The notes under the pieces were generated by a model. That model was not told the origin of the DNA and did no database searches. It was given only the letters and a program-made list of their open reading frames with translations. A stretch of 64,000 bases of DNA from positions 744,001-808,000 of the forward strand of contig NC_089179.1 in NCBI RefSeq assembly GCF_947507565.1. Direction: 5' to 3'. Each line of letters begins with the position of its first letter. The first letter of the stretch is position 1. This DNA comes from Oscarella lobularis (taxonomy: Eukaryota > Porifera > Homoscleromorpha > Homosclerophorida > Oscarellidae). A program made the position numbers and the translations under genes. Shown one piece after another: positions 11,697 through 21,981 of the stretch.

Positions 11697-14041
11697 ATGG
11701 TCCGTGCGACGTTTCTTCTCGCGTTTGCGCTTTTCTGCAGCGTTTCGGCGCCTAATCCTGGCTTTAGAACGGAGATAACGCAGAAAGGACTCGACTACGG
11801 TAAGCTATAAGGCGCCCAACTGCGATTTCGTTCCCAAATTCCGGCGACGTCTTTCTTTGTCTTTAGTGCGCCAAATTGGAATTCCCATACTGGAGGAGAA
11901 ACTCAAGTCAATAGACATACCAAAAGTGACCGGAGAAGCCGATTCTCCTATCGGAACAGTGTCTTACTACGCAGAAAAGTGCGAGAAAATCGATAGTATC
12001 AGGGCGGGGCCTCCTATGCAGTTCTAGTTCTGGATAGCAAGGCTTTTCATTTTGCTGTAGTTTGGTGGGCAGCCACTTAGTAATACCTTCATCGGCGCTG
12101 ACCGTGGTGCCAAATGTTGGCCTTGAAATAGCAGCAAAGGAGATTTCTATGCTCGTAACGGGAAAATGGCATTACAGAAGAAACGGCTGGTATATATAAA
12201 TATATAAATTGTTAGGACGTATTTATTGGGGAGATTGTTATTGCAGGCCTCACATCGAGGGAACGGGAACGTTTGACGTCACTGTTTCTGACGTTTCTCT
12301 TAGCATCATTGTCATTGTTGGTAAATGCAAATATGACGAGGATAATAGTGAAATCAGCCTCAGTTAAATATTTGAGGTGCGGACGCCAGCGGTCAACCAA
12401 ACGTATCCTCAAAAAGTTGCGAGTTTAACATTGGTCACATGAGTATTGATTTTCACGGAACTGGAAGGTTTGCTGATTTTACAATGAAATAGAAAAGATT
12501 TTTACGCACGACCATTTACAGCTGGTTTTATAATCTCTTCTCGAATGTAATCAGCAACGACGTCAAAGGTGTCATTGAAAAATCCGTATGTATTAAAATC
12601 ATGTTCTGGGATTGATCATTTGGGAATTTTACTCAGGTGTGCAATTTAGCTACTAAGGAGATTTCGGTGGAAGCAAATGCAGCATTGAGTACTTTGCCTA
12701 GTAAGAAATTTGAGAGAAGCAGTTTCTGCTGTAGCCACTACTATGACCAGTTGTCGAAAAAGTGAGCTCCTTTTCGGAAATCAACTTTGAGCTGATCAGT
12801 GCTCCTGTTTTCAATGAATCCTACCTTCAAACATTTCATAAAGTGAGTCCACGAATTCGCGCGGTTTGTAGATCAGTGTTCTTGATAGGGAGAGTTTCTT
12901 TACGTTCCTCATCCGGTTCAAGTGCCCTATCAACCGACGAGTCTTCCTCCTGCTTCGCCGTCATCTCGCATGATGACCATATGGCTGACGGACTACATAG
13001 CTAATTCAGCTGGTTTTGTGTATCAGGATGCGAACGTGCTTCACCTAAATGTCACGCAAAATATGGTTAGCAGGAAAAGACAATCGAATGCGATACGGAA
13101 ATATTGTTTTTTTTTCCCATTAGCTGCCTTCCAATCTTCCTATCCAACTCAACACCAGTTCATTCAAATATTTTTTACCAACAGTTAGACAAGATGTCTG
13201 TGTAACTCAACCCTTTGAGCCGTTTTTGTTTTTGCAGTTGTATGAAAAATATCCCAACTTGCCCATGCAGCTCTTTGTCAATGCAACAGCGCCACCATAC
13301 CTCAATATATCGAAGAGTTCCGTGAATCTGACCTTTCCAGGAGAGGTGACCGTTTTCGTTGCTGACAACGGCATAATTATCAACACTTTTACGCTCGGAA
13401 TCGTACGTAAATTCTCTCAACTAATCAATAGCCATTTTTGATGTCTACAGATTATGCACGGGACAGTACATATTGCATTGCGTCAAAATGGCACAAAGGA
13501 GATAATCTACGGCAACGCTACATATTTGAAGTAAGCGCATTTGCATACTGTATCAAATAATGTTAATAAACATCTGGCATTTTTAGGTCTGACATCACCT
13601 TACTTCACAGCAACATTGGTCACATTGATGTAAGAAAAGAGAAGAGATTCTCCCTTCTCATAGCTGTCGTTTTGCCTTAGGTGACAAAATTAGAAAGTGC
13701 AGTTAATGCCCTCTGTTTGCTAGTAGCTGTTCCCTACTTGAACGGTTTGTAGTGCGCACTCTGAAATTTCAGTATTGCAAACGCAGAATTTTCTCTTCAG
13801 TGAAATATGGTGCTCCTGGAATTCAAATTCCAAGCATTGACGGCGCTTCCTTTGTAGATCCCGTCATAACCCAAGGGCAGGTACAGTAGAAAGGAATGAC
13901 TTGAAAGTGCGATCTTTGCACTCACCCAGTCTTTCTTAGGATTATGTGAGAATTGATACAGACATTCACTACGATTCATCGCTGAAGAAATCTGGCTTCG
14001 TTCAATTGAAATCCAGCGAAGAAAGCCCTCTGGATATTTAG
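11697..14041 (+). CDS. BPI/LBP-family lipid-binding secreted protein, copy 2
   Basis: Tandem paralog of the preceding gene. The first exon gives a signal peptide (MVRATFLLAFALFCSVSA) and NPGFRTEITQKGLDY, nearly the same as copy 1. Matching exons follow in the same order: SPIGTVSYYAEK, then SISSLVIPSSALT-like sequence, MMTIWLTDYIANSAGFVYQD, LYEKYPNLPMQLFVNATAP, and PSIDGASFVDPVITQGQ near the end. The C-terminus is SEESPLDI with TAG at 14039-14041. N-glycosylation sequons such as NATA and NVTQ occur in both copies and fit a secreted protein. The shared order, orientation and spacing indicate a local duplication followed by clear divergence. Function is inferred from the family only. Confidence 0.85.
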
Positions 14042-14102
14042 GGGTGTACTGTATTTATGTTTTGTCTTGAGTTTGCGCAGTAGATCTTAGTTACGAGACA
14101 AC

Positions 14103-15603
14103 ATGGCGACTGTTACGTCTTCGGCACGGAGTCCATTTGGTCGCGATCCGCTCGCTTTCAAAGCGAGAAAACTTCACCAGCGAGAGAAAGAGCTCGACGC
14201 GCCAACGTCTCGCGTTCTCGACGTCCTCTTTGCCGTGGATCCAGCGAAAAAGAAACTAACATCGGTCGAAACTCGTCGCATTATCGCCGTTCTCGAAGAA
14301 GGCATGCGCCGCATTGAAATCGTCTCTCTTCTGCCATTCATCACCCGCTCGCTCTCCCGATTCGCCGTTCTACTCGGTTCCGACCTGACGCGCTTACTCG
14401 AGCGCCACGCCCTTCTCGAAGAAGAATATCGACACGCGACGAGCCCTTACCGTCGCAATGAACGTCCCAGCGGCGCGTCAGTGCTCGCATCTCCGTCTCG
14501 CGCGCCAAGCTTCAGTCAGGACTTCGCTTCGTCGATCGACGACGAAACGAGAGAAAAGATCGCCGATCTAACGGACGAATTGCGCCAATCGGTGCGAAAC
14601 GTCCTACGCGCTTTCGCGCGCAATCCGACCGCGGCGAACGCGATGCGCGCCGAATCGAAAGAGAGATCGGCGGAATCGGGACTTCTTCTCGAAACGCTGA
14701 GCGAGTTGAAGTCGACGACGAAAGAACGTTTGGCGACGACGCGACAGGAGGAAAACGATCGCGGCGACTATTTGAGTCACGTGGCTGAACGCGAGGAGAA
14801 AGCGCGAGCCGAAATACGAAATCTGGAAGAAGAATTGGGCGACGCCATAGCAAAACGTCAGAAAGAGGTCAGTAGTAGGCTTCAGGTGACTAGTCACCTC
14901 TATTGTGGGTTTAGATATTATTATATTTCTTGATTTTAGATTAGTGAGAAGGAAGCAATTGCTAGAAAACTGGAGACTGACTTGCATAGTGTACAAAAGC
15001 TGAGCCAGGAGAATGATCGTCACGTTATGACGGAGGCAGAGAAGCAGGAAACGACTGACTTGAAAAGTCACGAGATAAAACGTGCAAAAGTGGAGCAGCA
15101 GGTAGCTCAGCTGAAAAAGACCCTCGCGGACAACAGAACTAGTCATAGGGAAGCCGAGCTCAATTTACGAAAGGTTAGAGGAGTTGCTCTTTAGAAATAG
15201 ATAGTCTATGTGTATTGGTGTTCAGAGGAAGTTCAAGGTCGAGCACGAGCTCGAAAATTGGATTCGCGAGTATGACAATGATATGGGGGATAGGCAGGAG
15301 GAGATGGAAGGCGTTCAGAAGGTCTACGATGAACAGAGAATGCAGCTGAATGAATTGGAGGAACGCTTTGCAACGCTCGAAGTCGAATACAATCGGGTCG
15401 TCGAAGAGAGACGAATTGCAAAAGAAAAGGCGGAAGAAGCTCAACGCGAGCTGGAGAAAATGATTCGGGCTGCTACGCTGCTGCAGTCGTTATGGCGATC
15501 ATACAAATGCCGAAAGCTGTTGAAGCAGAAGCAGAAGAAAGGAAAGAAAGGAAAAAAAGGAAAGGGAAAGGGAAAGAAAAGTGGCAAGAAAAAGAGGAAG
15601 TAA
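14103..15603 (+). CDS. IQCD: Dynein regulatory complex subunit 10 (IQ-motif coiled-coil protein)
   Basis: Three exons (14103-14867, 14940-15173, 15226-15603), all joined in phase 0, give 458 residues. DRC10/IQCD is a coiled-coil subunit of the nexin-dynein regulatory complex of motile cilia. Diagnostic features are the N-terminal LTSVETRRIIAVLEEGMRRIE segment, the VEHELENWIREYDNDMGDRQ region, a C-terminal IQ-like motif (AATLLQSLWRSYKCRKLL), and a lysine/glycine-rich tail of KKGKKGKG type. The middle is almost entirely predicted coiled coil, rich in E, R, K and Q. Length is close to vertebrate IQCD. The start lies 61 nt after the BPI copy 2 stop, so the promoter must be short or lie within the neighbour. 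Confidence 0.93.
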
Positions 15604-16228
15604 ACTCATACATGTACCCTATCTCTATCTTCTTCCCATAATTTACGGAGCTTCGTACGGGGCCTGCGTTTCCAATGCGGGACCTCGCGTTTTCGCCTTC
15701 AAATTTCGCCGCCCGACGCCGCCGTGACCGCGCTTCGATCGCGCCGCTGCGCTTCGAACGCCCTTCCGCGCGATCGATTGAACGCGCGATCGTCGGGACC
15801 CCCGCCGCGGATCCTCCTCCGCCGCCGCTTTCCCGAGCCGCCGATCGCGCCGGAATTCCAAACGCGACGTCTCGCGCGGGTTCTCTACCGGTCCGAATCG
15901 AGCAATCGCCGCCGCGAAGTCGCGTTTCGCCCCAATTCGAATCGCCTTAGAGTGCGCTATGCATATTTTCTCCGCCGCCATCTTCCTTTGTCTTTCCGTT
16001 CTTCCATGGCTTCTTCCGCGCGAAAGCGGCCTCGCAGCGAGCTTCCAGCGACTCCTGGTAGAGTGCCCTGCCCTTGCAATACGTGTATCCCTGATGCATG
16101 TTTCCCCCCTGAGTTAAGTTTACCGCATAGTGGAATTCGCAGTGTACCATTCCCTGCTTGCAGAGTACGTATCACTGATGCATGTTTTTGTGCAATTGAC
16201 ACTACCACTTCCTGCTTCCAGGGTATGT
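15604..16228. other. GC-rich spacer and decayed repeats before the minisatellite
   Basis: 15643-15955 is very CG-rich, with chance open frames on both strands rich in R, A, P and S. From about 16069 three degenerate copies of a roughly 60-80 nt block appear (CCCTGC...GTATCCCTGATGCATGTTT and variants near 16069, 16151 and 16210). The last runs into the 25-bp array. No gene is supported. Confidence 0.5.
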
Positions 16229-18144
16229 ATCCTTCAACAGAAAACACATTGAGTACCTACAACAGAAAACGCATTCAGTACCTTCAACACAAAACACATT
16301 GAGTACCTACAACAGAAAACACATTGAGTACCTACAACAGAAAACACATTGAGTACCTACAACAGAAAACATATTGAGTAACTTCAACAGAAAACACATT
16401 CAGTACCTACAACAGAAAACACATTGAGTACCTTCAACAGAAAACACATTGAGTACCTACAACAGAAAACACATTCAGTACCTTCAACAGAAAACATATT
16501 GAGTAACTTCAACAGAAAACACATTGAGTACCTACAACAGAAAACACATTGAGTACCTACAACAGAAAACATATTGAGTAACTTCAACAGAAAACACATT
16601 CAGTACCTACAACAGAAAACATATTGAGTACCTTCAACAGAAAACACATTGAGTACCTACAACAGAAAACACATTGAGTACCTTCAACAGAAAACACATT
16701 CAGTACCTTCAACAGAAAACACATTGAGTACCTAAAACAGAAAACATATTGAGTACCTACAACAGAAAACGTAATGAGTACCTTCAACAGAAAACGTATT
16801 GAGTACCTACAACAGAAAACAGAAAACATATTGAGTACGTTCAACAGAAAACATATTGAATACGTTCAACAGAAAACATATTGAGTACCTTCAACAGAAA
16901 ACGTAATGAGTACCTTCAACAGAAAACGTATTGAGTACCTACAACAGAAAACAGAAAACATATTGAGTACGTTCAACAGAAAACATATTGAATACGTTCA
17001 ACAGAAAACATAATGAGTACCTTCAACAGAAAACATAATGAGTACCTTCAACAGAAAACATATTGAGTACCTTCAACAGAAAACAGAAAACATATTGAGT
17101 ACGTTTAACAGAAAACATAATGAGTACCTTCAACAGAAAACATATTGAGTACGTTCAACAGAAAACAGAAAACAGATTGAGACCTACAACAGAAAACAGA
17201 AAACATTGAGTACCTACAACAGAAAAAGAAAACAGATTGAGTACACTGTACCTACAACAGAAAACAGATTGAGTACCTTCAACAGAAAACGTAATGAGTA
17301 CCTTCAACAGAAAACATATTGAGTACCTTCAACAGAAAACAGAAAACATATTGAGTACAGTACCTTCAACAGAAAAATATTGAGTACCTTCAACAGAAAA
17401 CATATTAGTACGTTCAACAGAAAACATATTGAGTACGTTCAACAGAAAACATAATGAGTACCTTCAACAGAAAACATAATTAGTACCTTCAACAGAAAAC
17501 ATATTGAGTACCTACAACAGAAAACAGAAAACATATTGAGTACGTTCAACAGAAAACGTATTGAATACGTTTAACAGAAAACATAATGAGTACCTTCAAC
17601 AGAAAACATATTGAGTACCTTCAACAGAAAACGTAATGAGTACCTTCAACAGAAAACATATTGAGTACCTTCAACAGAAAACATATTGAGTACGTTCAGC
17701 AGAAAACAGAAAACATATTGAATACGTTCAAAAGAAAACATATTGAATACGTTTAACAGAAAACATATTGAATACGTTTAACAGAAAACATAAAGAGTAC
17801 CTTCAACAGAAAACATAATGAGTACCTTCAACAGAAAACATATTGAGTACCTTCAACAGAAAACGTAATGAGTACCTTCAACAGAAAACGTATTGAGTAC
17901 CTACAACAGAAAACATAGTGAGTACCTTCAACAGAAAAATATTTAGTACCTTCAACAGAAAACATATTGAGTACGTTCAACAGAAAACACATTCAGTACG
18001 TTCAACAGAAAACATATTGAGTACCTTCAACAGAAAAATATTGAGTACCTTCAACAGAAAACACATTGAGTACCTACAACAGAAAACATATTGAGTACCT
18101 ACAACAGAAAACACATTGAGTACTTTCAACAGAAAACACATATT
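16229..18144. repeat. 25-bp minisatellite array, about 75 units
   Basis: A head-to-tail array with the 25-nt unit GTACCTTCAACAG + AAAACATATTGA. Common variants are CACATT/CATATT/CGTAAT in the second half and CCTAC/CCTTC/CGTTC in the first. The left half is more uniform (CACATT type). The middle and right parts also contain 33-nt units made by an extra 8-nt CAGAAAAC duplication. Because 25 is not a multiple of three, the minus strand is open over long stretches with a 25-residue protein period (FLLKVLNVFSVVGT type). These frames are an effect of the repeat, not genes. Confidence 0.97.
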
Positions 18145-19143
18145 GCAGTTCACTTGCGTGGCAGCTTTAAATGATGGGAAGATAAACGATGTGCCGATTT
18201 TGAAAAGACAAAATCGTTAAACTCATCTTTGCTGCGAAATAGAATTAGGTTAATTTGCCCGGTTGCGGCTCTTGGACAAGGACCGGTCTATTCACAGCTG
18301 CAAAGCGGCTCCGGTCTATTAGTAGCGCTGGAAACGAGAGAGGTTATTTCGCATCTTCAGTAGGCTGGACCATATGCAACAGCTAAACGCGCGACTACTG
18401 CGCAGATTGATCTGAGCAGTGAATTGACCGACGCGACTACTGCTGCTGCTGTTTCTTCTGCTGCTGCATGCAGCGATTAGCCCGGTTGGAGCAGCTGTGA
18501 ATAGATCGTGACCGTCTGCTTCTGCTGCGATGGGACCGCGCGATTGGGTAGAGGAGCGGTTTACTTATATGCCGAGGCCCGCTACTGAAGCTTTTTTAGT
18601 GGGCAAGGACTATCATGTACAGCAGTTACGAATGACTTACGACCGGATTCAGCGCAGCTGCAAATTACCAAGGATCGGCTGCTGTACATGGACCCGACCG
18701 ATTACCGAATGTCCAAATAGATGACAAAATAGTTACGATATGTTAATCGGGCGCCTCCAAACAAACCAAGTTGGTTTACAGCGTAGGAAATGACCAGAGT
18801 ATACAGCCTGAGATTTCTCCTTGAATAGCTTTTGCGGCTGTAAATGAGCTTCGACAAGAAACTGCGGCTGTATTCCAATAAGCTAACGCGGGTAAAAAAG
18901 CCGTAGCTAGCCCACGTAGGTCGAATTGCAGCGGCGCTTAAGAGACCCGATTCGTGCATTAGAGATATAGCGTTAGAGATATATAGCAGAATAGAGTCGT
19001 AACGGTCGCAGAAAAACCGGCCTATCAGCGAGCGGCACTGCGGGTTGACAACACGCTTTAAAATGCCGTTAGAATATTGCAAGAAACGGCCGAATAAGCA
19101 TAATTTCATATGCGCTCATGTCTGAATACAAACGCCTAAACAA
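18145..19143. other. Non-coding interval inside the repeat zone
   Basis: About 1 kb between the minisatellite and the first Helitron-like end. It contains a perfect 15-bp inverted repeat, TCTATTCACAGCTGC, at 18287-18301 and 18491-18505, a CTG-rich stretch at about 18439-18470, and two copies of GCCCGGTTG (18257 and 18480). A minus-strand open frame (18702-19109) has no recognisable features. It may be the body of the mobile element ending at 19172. Confidence 0.5.
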
Positions 19144-19172
19144 CCCGTTCGATGAACGGGTAAATCAGCTAG
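19144..19172 (+). mobile_element. Helitron-like 3' terminus, copy A
   Basis: A 7-bp stem CCCGTTC (19144-19150), 3-nt loop GAT and complementary arm GAACGGG (19154-19160), then the 8-nt spacer TAAATCAG, then CTAG (19169-19172) followed by T. A short GC-rich hairpin roughly 10 nt before a terminal CTRR, inserted before T, is the established signature of Helitron 3' ends. The same layout recurs at 21170-21198. The 5' TC end of the element was not located and no Rep/helicase frame is present, so the element would be non-autonomous. Confidence 0.6.
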
Positions 19173-19310
19173 TCATTATAATGCGCGACGCCATCTTGGA
19201 CAAAACATGGCCGCCGCCATTTGTTTCGCGATACGCTCCGAGGCGGCTTGGCGCGCGGCTTTGCCGACGCTCTCTCCCTGCTTCGACGAAGATTCTATAT
19301 ACCGTGGTGG

Positions 19311-19560
19311 GGTTTTTGGCGCGACGGGGCCCCTTTCGGCGTCTCGATCGCCCGTGCCATTGCCCGTCGTCTCGCGCGCGGCTCCGCAATCGTGACGCGG
19401 ACCTTTTTTGCGCGTCTTTTTAAGCGTGCGGTCGGGTTTTTGGCGACGACGGGGCTCCTTTCGGCGTCTCGATCGCCCGTGCCATCGCCCGTCGTCTCGC
19501 TCGCGGCTTCGTAATCGTCCGCAATCGTGACGCGGACTCTCCTCGCGCGTCTTTTGGTGC
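19311..19560. repeat. Tandem duplication with 124-nt period, GC-rich
   Basis: Unit 1 begins GGTTTTTGGCGCGACGGGGC at 19311. Unit 2 begins with a near-identical run at 19435. Both continue through CCTTTCGGCGTCTCGATCGC, CGTCGTCTCGC and GCAATCGTGACGCGGAC. The second unit has small insertions (an extra TCGTAATCGTCC). Overlapping arginine-rich frames on both strands are by-products of the composition. No coding function is supported. Confidence 0.85.
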
Positions 19561-19976
19561 GTTCTCTCCCGTTGTCGAAGTCTTCGCGACGCGGGCCCCC
19601 TTCGAGGGTCTCTCCGAACCCTTTGCGTCGCATACGGGACGTCTACAAACCATTTAGTAGATAGCAAATTCCAACGCCTCAATCGTCTATGCGCTCGCAA
19701 AACCTACTGATTTTCAAGGAAAGGGAAAGAAATATTTGACCGCAGTGCCATCTTCCTGAATTGATAGCGAGAAATCATGGCGCGTAAATTGTCAAAATAT
19801 TGCCCAAAGGCTTTTGGTAATCGTGCCGCATGATTGATTTTGCGCCGATAATCTGCAGCTACTGACTGTATTAGTACTCAGTGGGATTTTGACAGTTAGC
19901 TGTACCTACGAACATTCAACGAGAACTATTTTTGAAAAGGCAGTACCAGAACTATTATTGAATTGGCAGTAGCGGG
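19561..19976. other. Non-coding spacer in repeat zone
   Basis: No gene or recognised signal is seen. The GC-rich character of the tandem duplication fades after about 19640 into AT-richer sequence leading to the repeat block. Confidence 0.4.
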
Positions 19977-21010
19977 AACAGGTTGCATAAAGGCGTGCAT
20001 GTACACACTCTGTTTCAGAAAAGAATTTTTTTCAACTACTGCCTAGCTGCCGGAGGCCGCGAAGGTAGGCTACAACAGTTAGTGAAGAAGTATACCAGTG
20101 TATGCATGTATACAAATGACACCGAACACTTTAGGCGGTCAGCGGGAAACAACAAAGCCAAAGGGAAGTCTTTTCAACACATGCAGTCACCGGGAAAAAT
20201 TTGCATGCACAGAGTAAGCAAGAACTAGGTATGTGTTGGCAACTCTGCATGATCAGCGGGAATCATAAGAATTGCACGATTATCAACGAATATGCAGGTA
20301 TTCGGCTGCAGAGTAAGCGGGAAACAGATTTGCTACGCTTTTAGCGGTAACAGGTTGCATAAAGGCGTGCATGTACACCGTGTGTTTCAGAAAGATCTCT
20401 CTCTTTTGCTACACGTTCAGCGGCTGGGACGTCGGCCTTGGGAATACACTCAGCAAGAACTATTTTTTAATCAAATATGTGCATGCAGTCTGCCGCGAAG
20501 GTAGGCTGTAACTGTGAATAAAAAGACTTCCCGTTGACTGTGTTGTATCCCGCTGACTGCCTAAAGTGACCGGTCGGTTAACAATCCAACTAACAGTCAC
20601 CGGGAACAATTTGTATGCACAGACTCGGCGAGAACTAATTTGCGCGAAGGTAGGCTATCACAGTTAGTGGGACTGTTACAGGAAAAATACAAAAATTAAA
20701 CCGACCGGTGACTTTAGGCACTCAGCGGGAAAAAACGACGGGAAGTCCTTTTACACAGTCACCGGGAACAATTTGAATGCACATGCAGACTCAGCGAGAA
20801 CTAATTTGCTGTGCGGGTCAGTGGTGGGCAACTGACGCACCCTCTGCAAGTCACACTAACTTAATTGAAGGGTGTATAAACTTTGTCTCGGCAGGATCTC
20901 CTTTTCTGCACGGTGAACGAAGTCCTTGCCTTTACACCCAGAAAGAACTATTTCATCAAATACAGTCTGCCTTGAACGGGAACTCATTGGCTACAACTGT
21001 CAGTTGAACT
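19977..21010. repeat. Block of interspersed direct and inverted repeats
   Basis: A 30-nt direct repeat containing GCATAAAGGCGTGCATGTAC lies at 19977-20006 and 20349-20378. GCGAAGGTAGGCT occurs at 20059-20071, 20495-20507 and 20644-20656. CAGTCACCGGGAA occurs at 20184-20196, 20594-20606 and 20756-20768, each time followed by an AATTTG-ATGCAC tract. The segment 20523-20577 is an imperfect inverted copy of 20701-20751 (CCGACCGGTGACTTTAGGCA), and about 20131-20196 is a direct copy of the same module. The pattern suggests a modular, non-coding element body. It is bracketed by the two Helitron-like ends. Confidence 0.85.
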
Positions 21011-21169
21011 GCTACACGAAGTACGTATTTGTATATAAAGGACAGCGCTTAGTTTGACGGCACTGTGACCGGGGAGGGCTTCAAGTGTTCCAACCCCCAA
21101 GTAGTGCAGCGTAAGCCATCCTAATCGAACGTCCTAATTGTGCATTTTAAAACAAAAAATGCACTCTGC

Positions 21170-21198
21170 CCCGCGCGAAGCGCGGGTAAGTAAGCTAG
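21170..21198 (+). mobile_element. Helitron-like 3' terminus, copy B
   Basis: Stem CCCGCGC (21170-21176), loop GAA, arm GCGCGGG (21180-21186), spacer TAAGTAAG (8 nt), then CTAG (21195-21198) followed by T. Stem length, loop length, spacer length, most spacer bases (TAARTMAG) and the CTAG are the same as in copy A at 19144-19172, while the stem sequence differs by compensating changes. A further inverted repeat, TGCATTTT/AAAATGCA, lies just upstream (about 21141-21163). The end sits 49 nt before the FADD-like start codon. Confidence 0.62.
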
Positions 21199-21247
21199 TT
21201 GATTCATGTTTATCAATGACGTAATATCCTGGCCTCTCGCCCCAGAA

Positions 21248-21868
21248 ATGGCGACCTTACTGTACCGAAAATTGTTGATGCGTGTAGGAAACGAGTTGAC
21301 CGACGAGCAGCTAACCGCGATAAAACTTCTATGCAAAGACATACTTTCCACAGCCAAAGCGGAGGACGTCGATACGGGCCAAAAGCTCTTCACAGCACTC
21401 GACGAAGCCGGCTGCATAGCGCCGACAAACGTCAGCCTGCTGAAGACGCTTCTCGAAGACGTGCGAACAGATCTCATTCGAAAAGTGGAAGAGTACGAAG
21501 AGGAATTCGGAAAACCGAGCGCCAAGCTGCCGGCCGGTCTCGAAGGCAAAGTCTTGACGAAACAAGTGATCAACGACATCGGTGGCGAATTGGCGCGTGA
21601 TTGGAGAACGTTGGCGCGTCGATTGGATATGAAGAACGAAGACATATTGGGAATAGCGTCCGATTATCGAGACAGTTTGAAAGAGCAGGGCATTCAAATG
21701 CTCTACAAATGGTATAGAGATATGGCGAGCGGAAAAGACGAAATCGTCGACGTCGTTCGCGCGCAGCAGGCCGCGGCTAAACTAGACGAAGCTCTTAGAA
21801 AGGCGGGTCTCACGAGCATTGCCGATGAGCACTTTGGGAGGGTGTTTGAGGAAGCCAGGCGCTCTTAG
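21248..21868 (+). CDS. FADD: FADD-like adaptor with death-effector and death domains
   Basis: A single exon of 206 residues. The N-terminal half (about residues 1-80) fits a death-effector domain: LLYRKLLMRVGNELTDEQL, then KLLCKDILS, the GQKLFTALDEAG helix and LLKTLLEDVRTDLIRKVEEYE. The C-terminal half (about 95-190) fits a death domain: IGGELARDWRTLARRLDM, DILGIASDYRDSLKEQGIQM and LYKWYRDM. DED followed by DD in about 200 residues is the FADD plan. FADD couples death receptors to initiator caspases. The in-frame ATG at 21206 would add 14 residues but lies just outside the mobile-element end; the ATG at 21248 starts the first DED helix and is preferred. It could instead be another DED-DD adaptor of the lineage. 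Confidence 0.82.
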   Translation: MATLLYRKLLMRVGNELTDEQLTAIKLLCKDILSTAKAEDVDTGQKLFTALDEAGCIAPTNVSLLKTLLEDVRTDLIRKVEEYEEEFGKPSAKLPAGLEGKVLTKQVINDIGGELARDWRTLARRLDMKNEDILGIASDYRDSLKEQGIQMLYKWYRDMASGKDEIVDVVRAQQAAAKLDEALRKAGLTSIADEHFGRVFEEARRS

Positions 21869-21981
21869 AACACCAGCCCTGCGTTATATGACGCGTAGCG
21901 AGCATACACACTGCGCTAATCCTATTGATTTTTCCGTTGATTTTTCTGTCGAAGGCGAAGGGCGTTTCTTAGCGCGCAGCG

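Noticed and set aside
14512-15146. Long minus-strand ORFs antisense to DRC10
   Set aside because: They are shadows of the coding strand; the plus strand has a clear protein family match and splice structure.
15643-15981. 112-residue minus-strand ORF and plus-strand counterparts after DRC10
   Set aside because: A CG-rich stretch opens several frames at once; composition is R/A/P/S only and no splice or domain evidence supports coding.
16384-16844. Minus-strand open frames with a repetitive FLLKVLNVFSVVGT protein
   Set aside because: They are produced by translating the 25-bp minisatellite; there is no start context, domain or splice structure of their own.
19165-19700. Several overlapping arginine-rich ORFs on both strands
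   Set aside because: They coincide with the CG-rich tandem duplication, occur in many frames at once and lack any recognisable motif.
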